DNA of 64,000 nt from Symbiodinium natans (Eukaryota > Sar > Dinophyceae > Suessiales > Symbiodiniaceae): assembly GCA_905221605.1 (NCBI GenBank), contig CAJNDS010002354.1, positions 363,254 to 427,253 of the forward strand. Reading direction: 5' to 3'. Shown one piece after another: positions 36,301-47,800 of the stretch; positions within the stretch are counted from its first letter, which is position 1; the number at the start of each line of letters is the position of its first letter. The notes beneath the pieces were generated by a model. That model searched no databases, was not told the DNA's origin, and saw nothing but the letters and a program-made list of their open reading frames with translations. A program made the translations under genes and the position numbers.

Positions 36301-38095
36301 ACACGTGCAAAAGAGGAGAATTAAAATACACGGCCGAACAAGCAACCTAAATCAAAAAGGCGTGGCTGAAAAACGATAAAAAAAGCCGTCGGGCTGAAAG
36401 CGTTTTGGACCCAAGAAAGATGACATGATGAATGGCAAAATTGTTGTGTCGATGGTTGATGAAGCATGATGATTTTGTTGACTTAGTATACTGAATGACT
36501 TTTCGGAAGTCCATGCTGAGCAAACGACAAGGCCTGTGGGTGAAGCCAGTGTTCGAGCGCCGCATTCCGCTTACGAGTATCTATGGATGTGTGTTTATGA
36601 AAGGTATCCTAAGCGAAAGTTGAATGTAGGGATGTTCATGATTGATGTTTGTGAGTTGTTTCAATACTGGGGAAAAGAGAACACAAAAGGAAGAGGATCT
36701 AGCGGGAGGGATGATTGAATGCCCACATAAAATGGGAAGCAAGCCGAAATTTGCATTATGGATTCCTCAGCTTTCAGGGCGCCTTCCGACAACCCAAAAG
36801 CCTGCAAGCCCTCATCCCGAAACCCTGATGAAACCCGAATATACACCCTTTGCAAACCCTTGCAACCCTAAACCTTCATTATCACCTGTTGTAGGCCCCT
36901 GAACAAGAAACACAAAACCAAGTCCCCCCCCGAGGACGCCTGGCTCCTCGGGGCGCGGCTCGACTTGGGCTCAGCGGCGCTCAGCTTCGCGGCGCGCGAG
37001 ACGCTGCGGCCCATGCCCAACGAGTGCTTCTCCGACCCGAACTACCAGGAGGCCTCAGGAAATGGGGGGAGACTTAAAACTGTGGGCCAAGTCTTCAGGG
37101 GGTATATACATACAAGTGTGTAGACATACATATAGATATTTTTTGCTTTATGTTTATTCACGAGTATGTTAATATGAATCTTGAAGCTATGTTGATAAGT
37201 AATATGTATGTTCATATTCGTATTGTCTATGCTCATCTCTCTCTCTCTCTATCTGTATCTATATCTGTATAAATAGGAAAATATCTATATAAATGTATAT
37301 GTATGTGTACTGTTAGAATGTCGTTCGAGGTGAGGTCTTGAAAAGCTCGGCCATGCTGTGCTGTCGGAGTACAGGGTACTCTTTTCGAGGTTCATGCTCA
37401 TGAAACTTGATGTTGATTGGCGAAGTAGCTGAATCATGTGCCATCTTATCAACGTAAGAATGTAGTTGATGGGGCGATTGCGATATGGGATTCATAAGAA
37501 AAACCTTCTCAGGCGTTGCAGGAGCGGCCCAATGTCCTCCCAGACTCTCGGATGACTTGGGTGCAGTTCACAGACCAAAAGTGTCTCAGCCTTTGCAGCT
37601 TTGGCCCTTGTTGCTCAGCTTTGAGGTCTCAACATCCCTGTATCGGAATACTCTGAGCTTCCGGTGCCGTGGGCACGAGTACACTGCGGAGATTTGGGCT
37701 CCTTGGTTCTTGGTTGCGAAGCGAAAGAGGGGCGAGTAGCTGCTACTGTGCGCAGTACGCCGATGACAAGGGTGCCAGTCAGTGCTGCTGTTGTTCTTTG
37801 TGTGTGAGAGAGAGTGTCTGTATGTGTGTGTGTGTGTGCGTGTGTGGGTGTGTGGGTGTGTGGTGTGTGTGTGTGTGGGTGTGTGGGTGTGTGGGTGTGT
37901 GGGGGTGTGGGGGTGTGGGGGTGTGTGGGTGTGTGTGTGTGTGTGTCTGTATGTGTGTGTGTGTGTGTGCGTGTGTGGGTTGTGGGTGTGTGGGCGTGTG
38001 TGTGTGTGTGTGGGTGTGTGGGTGTTGGGGTGTGTGGGTGTGTGGGGGTGTGTGGGTGTGTGTGGGTGTGTGGGTGTGTGTGTGTGTGTGTGTGT

Positions 38096-38133
<38 letters not shown>

Positions 38134-38335
38134 TGGGTGTGTGTGTGTGTGTGTGTGGTGTGTGGGTGTGTGTGGGGTGTGTGTGGTCGGGGTGTGTCGG
38201 GGTGTGTGTGTGTGGGTGTGTGCGTGTGTGTGGGTGTGTGGGTGTGTGGGGTGTGTGTGGGTGTGTGGGTGTGTGGGGTGTGTGTGGTGTGTGTGGGTGT
38301 GTGGTGTGGGTGTGTGGGGTGTGTGTGTGGTGTGT

Positions 38336-38403
<68 letters not shown>

Positions 38404-38731
38404 TTGTGTGTGTGTGTGTGGGGGTGTGGGTGGGGTGTGGGTGTGTGGGTGTGTGGGTGTGTGGGTGTGTGGGTTGTGTGTGTGTGTGTGTGTGTGTGGG
38501 TGTGTGTGTGTGTGGTGTGTGTGTGTGTGTGTGGTGGGTGGGTGTGTGGGGGTTGTGTGGGGGTGGTGGGGGGGTGTCGGGGTGTGTCGGGGTGTGTCGG
38601 GGTGTGTCGGGGTGTGTCGGGGTGTGTGGGTGTGTGGGGGTGTGGGGGTGTGGGGGTGTGGGGGGGTGTGGGGGTGTGTGGGTGTGTGGGTGTGTGGGGG
38701 TGTGGGGGTGTGGGTGTGTGGGGGTGTGTGG

Positions 38732-38762
<31 letters not shown>

Positions 38763-38792
38763 TTTGTGTGTGTGTGTGTGTGTATGAGAGAG

Positions 38793-38828
<36 letters not shown>

Positions 38829-41800
38829 GGAGGTCGCCTGTGTGGCCTAACAGCTGCATGGTGCAACTTGCAAAATCCCAAAAAGTACCTGTTCTCCTTT
38901 ACGTGTTCTTTGCCTTCTTGAAATGTGTGTCTGTTGCAGAAGGCGCCTCCTGGCTTCAGCCTGGCATTGGACATGAAGAAAGGCATCAAGCTGGGCAGCA
39001 CTGGCTCGGGTCACGTTCCCTTCGTCTTTCATCCCTTGGCCAGCGGCGCAAGCGTCACATGGCGCGAGGAGACCTGGACCCACGTGGCCATGGCAGACCT
39101 GCCGGGCCACCTGCGAAAGCACCGGCGCCGTCACGAAGTCTTCGAAGCCTTGCTGGACACCCCGGAGAAGGATCCCTCGATCCGAAACCAGCCGGAGCCC
39201 TGGCATCGCAGCGTGGCTGGCTCCTGGTGGACAGAAGCCCAGTGGTATGGCCGGCCAGATCACACAAGCGGGGACGTTCTATTGTCCACGGTCAAATACG
39301 GGAACAGCGCATTCTGGCTGGAGTTCGAGATCCTGGCTAGTGGCGTGGTCGTGGCTTACCGGCTTCACGAATACGGTCGCTCCGCCTTCCGCGAAGCTGT
39401 GTGGACATCTCAGCGGAGGCCCGAGCCCCCGCCCGAGTAGGGCCACTGGAAAGGCGTTTCCCAAACTTGGGGTACCCAATTACTTAAAGCGGTTTTGATT
39501 ATGGCGTCCAGTTTGACTTGGGAAAGCAAGCCGAACTCAGGGCCAATCAGAGGCCCGAGCCCAATCCTTCCTGCTATCTTCCACAGTCCTGCAACCCTAG
39601 CAACCTCACAAACTCCACGCCTAAACAGTCCCTCTCAACACAGGACCTCCAAGCCCTGTAAAGCCGCCGACGCCCTGGAGGCTTTCCCTCTTCAGCGCCG
39701 ATCCGGAGGACTCCTACGAACTCTTCGCAGTCCCCAAAGCCCTGGAGGACCGGCTTAGGATCTGAAAGATTGTAAGCCCACCAAAAACGACAAGCCCTAT
39801 CCTAAACCCTACTGTGTTGAAACCCTCTGGTGTATAGTGTATAGCCCTATAGTCAATCACTTACTAATTACACTAGAGCGCACCCCGAGATTTTGAAGCC
39901 GTCGCCTTATGGAAGTCTAGGACCACGCCGGGGAGCTCAGCCCCCTCCAGAGCTACAGCCCCTCCGTGCTCCTCCGCAGCGCGCAGGGCCGCTACCTCCC
40001 GCGGCGCTTCCTTCGAGGAGTTTCGTGGGCAATCTTTTGCATGGCCTGCTCCTTTTTCTTGGGGGCTGCGCTCGCCTTTTCTTCTGGGCAGAAGCAACTC
40101 GGAATGGAGGCCAAGACATATACGTACAATGTGGGGCCTTCAGTTATAACTTAGTAAGCCCAGATACATGTAAGTTATATCTTAGTTAGGGAAGTTGGCC
40201 TCAAAAGTATACTAACACAAACCTGGCCTTGTTAGGCGACAGAAGTACAAAAATCGCGGCATCAATGAGAGAGATACATTTAAGTATATCATTTTGATGA
40301 TTCTTCACATAGATGTATAATTGACACACAGTGTATCGTATAGATACATATATACTTATCTTCTTCGGTATGTATCTTCTGGTGGATTGGGCTTCCCTGC
40401 CTGACAAAAGTATTGACACGTTCTTTTTGTGGATACTTTTTCTGGATATTCTCTTGTGGTCCTCCTTGTGGTCCGGGTAGGCCGTTTTTGCTTTGGTACG
40501 GGTCGGTTTCGTGGGATGTCTCGAGGATTTGCTTGTCAACGCTTGTAGTCCCCTTGTGGTCCGCTTGTGGTCCGCGTGTGGTCCGGTCGACCTCCCCTTG
40601 CAGCTGGCCCAGAAGGAAGTGTTGACCTTCGCTTTGCTCTGCTCCACGCCATGGGCACACATAGTCTATATGACTTGCTCGGTATTCAGCTCCAAACATA
40701 CCAAAAGACACTGCATCATATTTCTGTACGTGACATGTTTCTCACAAAAAACATGTGAAATCCTGTAGTTTCCCACGCTACTCCAGCCCGAACTATAAAA
40801 ATATATGAAACATAGCCTCGACCTCCATGTGACTGAAAACTTACAAAACACAGTATTTTTTAGTTATCCAAGTTAGCTAACTGGCATGACTTAGCTATAA
40901 CTGATCCCGTCCAGTTATCCAAGTTGCTAGATTTAGAACTCTGACAACATAACTTACAAGTTATGTTATAAGTTATGTTGCACAAGATATAGCTTGCTCT
41001 GTAACTAGAGGGCCCCACATTGTAGGTTGTCAGACGTAGCCGCAAGGGCTTTGCAAGAGGCATGATCTGATCCCCTGTCTCCACCTAGCCTGCCGGCCTA
41101 TTAATTCACTAGCTCTGTCCATTGACGTTTGTTTCAGATCCTTGAACCGAACTCCTCTTCTTGCTTCTCTGCATCCACTTGTAGCTCTGAAACACAAATC
41201 GGGGCACAGGACTTTTGCCCGAAGTTGTGCTGCCGCACTTTGCCTTCTGGCAAATCTCCGAGCAGTGCATCGAAGCCAGGCTAGAGACCAAATCGATGCG
41301 GTGGGAGAATCCCTAAACCCTCACAAATGCCCTCAATCTTCCGGATATTTTGGGCACGCCTCCTCCGGGCCCCTGTGAGGCCGAAGAATTCCCAAAGCCG
41401 ATGGTTCGGCTCCCTGCTGAAGCTGCAGATGCTTAAAACAGGGCAGGCAAAGGTCACCAAAGAGCTCAAGGACTTGGGAGCCGAGGGCCCACAGGGCCCT
41501 GAGGGCCCTGAGGGCCCTGAGCTGCTGGATGCCACCCGAGCATCCCCGAGCTCGGACTTGTTCCTCTTCGCCGAGCGGCTCTCGCGCGTGGAGCCTCTGT
41601 CTCACGTGCTTCTGTGGTCTACAGAAAAGCCAGGACAGGCCCACGTAGCTGTTTACAAGTATACCGTATATAGGGCCTAGGGTGTAAGGCGGGAACTCCA
41701 GCAATGGCCCTGAAGTAGAAACGGGTACTATACCAATACCGGACCTAGAAAAACAAGAAACTATACAGTAGACTCACAGGCAAAGAGGGCCGAGGCGAGC

Positions 41801-44800
41801 CCTCCGTGGACTTGGTGGAGATGCCGCGCCTGCAGCTGCGCTTCCGGCTGAGAGAGGGGCCCGTCATCTCGGAGGGCCAGATTGCCTTCCAGCCGAAGCT
41901 GTTCTGCGACGCCTATGGTGGGCAGCTCTATCTGGAAGCCACCGGGCACCACGCCATCCGCCAGCTGCTTCCCAACTGCCCACATGCCCTTCCACCGCAC
42001 TGCCTCCTCCTCAGATCCGAAGCAGGGGAGGCGAAGGCGCGTCTTGATAAAGTTGTGCTTCCACATCCGGAGTACCTGTCCTAACCAGCCAGGTGCGGAG
42101 GTAGGATATTCGCAGGAGTTCATCGGACGTGAATGTCGAACTTTTATGTATCGAAGCGAGGAGCTTAGCGTAGGCCCGATGACTTGGCCCTGTACTTATT
42201 CCAAGAGTTTGGTCGGGTCTGGTCAAAAGCAGCGTTGACATTGGAGAGACCTTCCAAAGCATAACAACAGAACGCAGCACTAACAAAGGCGGTTTAGAAT
42301 TTTCGATGACCTTGCACGAACGCCACCCGCCACCCGGCCCGCATTGACGTGGAATGCGCAGGTGGTGGCGCCACTGGGCGTGCTGAAGCGACAGCGGAGC
42401 TATCCGGAGCCTTTCTCCACCAAAGACCCTCTGCTGATCTCAGACGTTCGAGCTGGTGTATCCTCTCTTTTTTGTTTTTTGTTGTGTGTGTGTGTGTGCG
42501 CGCGCGCGTGTTTGCTTCTGTCATTGGGGCACCTAAAAGTGAGTCATTGAGGTGAGTCTACACATCTTCGATGACGAGTTCTTGTGTCCCACTGCTGCCT
42601 ACGACTTGCCCCTGGCCACGGGAACTGACCTGAAGTGTCCGAGTCTGCTATCGGCCCTTTGGCTACTGCTGTGCCGACTTCTTCAGTTGGATTACGAGGG
42701 CGCTGCAAAGCTTCTGCCCTTTGTGTCGGTGGCTTCGGCAGAGGGCCGTCTTCGCCATGACGAGGCATTGGTCTTCCGCATGGCCTTGACGGACACCTCA
42801 GACAGAAGCCCGGATGCCGTGGCCATCCGCCTACGTCTGGTGCAGGCCACCGTCGCCACCGTGCAACCTGACGAGGACCTGGCCCGTTGCGCCTTTGCAG
42901 ATGCAGGGAGCTACATCTCCCACCTGACCCACGTGAGCCAGAGCTGCTGCATGTCCCTGGATGAGGAGCTGGAGCTCTGGACCAGCTTAAGCTCGATGAA
43001 AAGCGAGCTGGAGCATACGAATCGCTTCATTGACTGGCGCCGGAGTGTTCTGCTGTCCTGGAAGCAGAAGGCCTCCCAGGTGGATGTGGAGTGGACGCGG
43101 GAGTGCCCAGGTGCTTGGCTGTCCACCGTCTTCAACGAGGAAGAGCGGGCGGCCTACCTCCAGAACCCTCCCCTCACAGACATCGATTGCATCGGCCGTT
43201 CGTCCGCAGCTAAAGAGTCCCTTTGAAAGAAAGTGTAGTAGAACCCCCCGAGGTCCCCCAACTTAATGGCAACAAGCTCCCAGGAATCAAAGGCCAGCCG
43301 CTGCTGGAGTGCTCCAAGTTTAAAGCAGCAGATTGGCCGGTGCTGCTGGAATCGGTCCAGGGCGTGGCCCTGAAGGATGGCCTGCCCCTTGCTGAGCAAC
43401 ACCAGGAGCGCGAGAGACGGAGAGAGACCGATACTTGAGTCGAAGAAGACCGATACTTAAACACGCCCACTCCCCTCAAGCCCCTCGAAAGACAGAAAGA
43501 AAGATTTAGCCGCCCCACCGGGGGTGTTGCGTAGAAGGAGAGAGAAATCGCAAGTTGCCACCCATTCTTATCATTACCCCATTTGTTTGACATTCAGGTT
43601 TGCAACGCTTTTCGGCTTGTGGGAGCTCGGCAAAACGCCGGACATCCAACGCCTGGCCACAAGGAGAGAGATCTGAAGTTAGGATTCAGAGGTTTCGGGC
43701 CTGATTCCTCAGGTTTCGGGTTTCGGGTCACATTATGGGGCTGGTGCATGGCATTCAGGGTTTAGGGCTGGTTTCACAGTGCATCTTCCTGCCGAGTGCT
43801 TCTTGTGACCCAGGATGTTGCTGTTCAGCGTGGCGCGCGGACACCTCAGTTGTCTTGTGAGAACGGCTGAAAGATCATGGCTACCTTAGGGTCCTAGGCT
43901 TCTTAAGCAAGCACCACTTCGAGCCCAAAGCTATTTGCGATAGCACGTGAGAGCATGAATATGTATGATGTGTACTACGTGTGTGTTCAGCACACGTGTG
44001 TATACTTAATGAAAAGATGCACACACCTACTCGCTATGCATATGACATGTTGAGAGCAAGACAAGCTGACGAAACAAGGCTTCAGTTAGGGTCTGCGTTG
44101 ATGCGCTCTCCCCAGCCGAGGGGGTCCTGGCTTGGACCGGCGGCTGCTGCTAACGCTGTGCTTGCTGCAGCTCCACTTCCCCACCGGGCATACTACTGGG
44201 GCGAAGACCCTTGGGAACTGAAAAGTTATTGGGTCCATAGGGTTTGTGTCAAGACACCTGGAATCACCTTTCACCTTTCCGAATTAGAATCTCGGGTTCA
44301 TGACGACCCCAAGGGTTCCACGCCTGGCGGCCTTCCAAGACCTGCAGCCGCGGCAAAGACTCTCGGATCGACTTGGGCCGTGCTGCATATCTCTCTTAGA
44401 TGAGAACCAAAGTTCGTTGCAATTCGAATACCGGAGTGGAGGCGCTTTGTTGGATCATCCCCATTGACCATGTCCTGAGGCAAGGAGAGGAAGGAATGGT
44501 TGAACGAAGTGTCGCTGGGCTTCATTAGCTTCAGCTTCCAGCTGCGGTGCCTTCACAATATTCTAAAACCCTAAACCCTAAACCCTAAACCCAAATATTC
44601 TGGGACCAACCAGCACTTGAGGTTTGACTGGGGCTGCAAGCAAGTGCAAGAGAACCCGGCCCTTGAGCAGATGTGCAGCTGGAAGGAGGTGGCACCCCTG
44701 CGCGGCCGTCTCCTCAGATCTTCATAAATCACATGTGCTCAATGCTACATATCATTTCGCTCTAGTATATCATGTTGCCAAATACCATGCTTGTGGTTTC

Positions 44801-47800
44801 TTCTATGTCATATAACAACATCTGTTATTATATCATATACATTATATGTGCATATATGTGTGCACATATATGTATATATGTATGTATACCACTTTTCAGC
44901 TTCAGGAAGTGCCTGCGTGCAGCTCGTGAACCTCCAGCCGACGGCAGTCCCGCGTAGTGCCACAGACCGTGCCTCAGGATGGAGCTACGAGCAGCTGAAT
45001 GCCTTGCAGCACAAATTCGGGGTTGTTGTCATGTTGCCTTCTAGCGCTCTGCCCGAGGATCTTCGGTGTCACGAGAGAGTGCTGTCCACCACCGCTGGCA
45101 AAACCGCTGCGTGGCCGACCCTGTCTGACAGAGAATTGGGAGAGACTCCTGGCTTCGATAGTCTTCAGCTGTCAATCAATGAGCACAGCAGCATGTGGGT
45201 TGTTTTTTGTTTGCACGGCGGGCATTTGTACAGGCGTGAATTCCCTCGCTCTTTCCAGCGTTTCCACTCTTCTACGAAGAGATCATGATCTCATCACGCG
45301 TGTCAGGCGTTTCCTTTTGTTAAATATACATGTAAATGTCAGTTATATATATATATACCTGTGTGTGTGTGTGCATAGATGTCCACATGCATGCGTGGGT
45401 GCGGGCAGATGTGTGGTTTGTGTACAACATGCTTCCAATCCATGTCCACACTCCAAGGATGGCCACGTGCCTTGGATTCACTCCTTGGGTGCCCTCTGGC
45501 TTTAGGGGGCTTTTTGGGGGCTTGCTTGGGTTCATGATGGGGATTATGCTGGGATGTATCTACGGTTCTGGACCTATGGGGTAGATAGATCCAGGGCTTG
45601 TAGAAGTTTTGGGTTGTCGTATGACTTGGAGCTTCTGCGTGAAACACATGGGCTTCGCCCGAAGTGAATGTAAGTAATCGGAATCGCAACGTGGGCTCCT
45701 GTCGACGCGTGCATATGGGGAGGTTCGGCTTGAATCTTGTTATAAAAAAATGAGTTCTTTTGACCCCAAGAGCCCTGCAAGCCCTAAACATCCAAAGGCC
45801 CACAGGCAGCAGGACAACTGGCAAAACATGCAGCAACAGTGCCTCGCCATGAGGCGGACGCCATCCTTGGTCGTTGGCTGTGAGATGCTGCGGTCAACGC
45901 CCTTTGGCTACACGAAATGAGGGTTCCCCCCTCCGATCTCACGCTCCACTGTACTTGCTCCCGAACTTCCCTAAGAGGCCCTGAAAGCTTGTGGTAAGGT
46001 TTACAGGGTTCCTCAGGGTTTAGGGGATACAAGTGCTGGTCAAGCCCTGCAACCCCATGCCAACCCTCAACATGCGAACAATCCCGGAGCACCCCCTGTC
46101 TCCTCCCCATAGTTTTCCTTTCAGGTTGGTAACAGAGCCGCTTCCTGGCAGCCTGGGACTCAGGTCCTTCCCGTTCATGGGACATGAAGTTGCAATTTTG
46201 TGGGGCCTTGGAGTTCTTGGTCTACGTGATGGTTGTTTTTTGCTCGGGCTTTTTGTTCGTATAGGTTTTGTTCGGGTGGGGGCAGAGCAACCTCACAGAT
46301 TTCGGTGGGTCGTGTCTCCCCTGGTACCCCAAACCTGCCCCCCAAAACCCTACCACAACATCCTGAAGAATCCCTGAGCCATGCGACCCTACCCCCTGCA
46401 ATCCTGGGAAGCCCCGAGAGGTATCCTGATTCTGTAAGTTATATCTGTTTAGGATTAAACCCTAAACCCCAAACCCAAAACCCTAAACCCGAAACCCTAA
46501 ACCCTAAACCCTAAACCCTAAACCCCAAACCCTAAACCCTAAACCCTAAACCCCAAACCCCAAACCCTAAACCCGAAACCCACCCTAAATGTGACCCGGA
46601 TGAGGTCCCTGGCGCTTGGGCCTGGACCGATCCTGGAAGGACAGCCTTCAGAGGCCACTTTGCAGAAGCGTCAGGGAGTTGAGAGGGTTTAGGAAGTTTA
46701 GGGTTTTAGGGTTTTAGGGTTTTAGGGTTTTAGGGTTTTAGGGTTTTAGGGTTTTAGGGTTTTGGGGTTTTAGGGTTTTAGGGTTTAGGAATGTCGAGAG
46801 TATTTGAGGTACTTAGGGAGTTGACGGGGTGTAGGTTGGGATGTTCCCCCTTGTACTAACAGTCCTTAGTAGGGATTCTAGTAGGGGTACTATAATCCCT
46901 GTTCAGGACTGTTAGTATACGGGGAACATCCCAAGGTTTAGGAATGTTGGGAGTATTTTGAGGATTTAGGGACACTTAATGGGATGTTTAGTTCGGGAGT
47001 ATCATGCCCATTGTGGCCTAGATGTAACCGCCGTATCCCCCTCAGGGTTAGCAACCATTGTCACAACAACTTCCCCTTTGTTCCGCTCCATTTTTTTTGC
47101 CATATTCCCCCAAAGTATGTGTCCAATATGGGGATTTACCTAGGATCAAGGCGTTTACAACTAGACCGGAATGGGCATGAGTAGGCAAAATTTAACTTGC
47201 TAGGTTTAAGATTAACGGTTGTAGTATTGAATGCACCCGCGTGAGAGAAACCGAGGGACTGGATGCTTGGGTTTAGGGTTTTAGGGTTTAGGCTTTATTG
47301 CTCAAAAGCACATCAAAGTAGATCGACGCGGCCCACGGCCTTGTGACAGTCACAAGTGCTTCCGATGAAGTTCGGACTCATTTCGTGTGCCCTCTTGATG
47401 GCGTACACCATCGGCGGTATCCTCCAGTATCGCAATGTGGACTTGTCGCAGATGGAGCTAGGCAGAACCTTGTTGGGCAACAACCCGACTCACCACCCCA
47501 TCCTCGTGCCAATGATCGTGATCCACGACGTGGTGTCCGTGGTAATGACTCTGTTATTGGTACACCAATTCGTGAGATCACCATTCAAACACGGGGAGGC
47601 CCACAAAAGAGTTGGCATCGTGTGCTTTGCCGACATTTTCCCATTGGAGGTGCTGTCGGGATTCATAGCGATGTTCTGCAGGATTTGGACGCAGCCCTCG
47701 TCGAAAGGCCATCAGGACATCAACATGGAGGAGTACGTGGCTGGGCCATTGTTGAGAAAATCATTTGACATCTTTATGAACACTTAGACTTGAGCCCACT

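Noticed and set aside
37586-39001. Long minus-strand frame of Thr/His/Pro repeats and matching plus-strand Val/Cys/Gly frames
   Set aside because: Produced by the TG-rich minisatellite; repeat DNA lacks stops in several frames at once.
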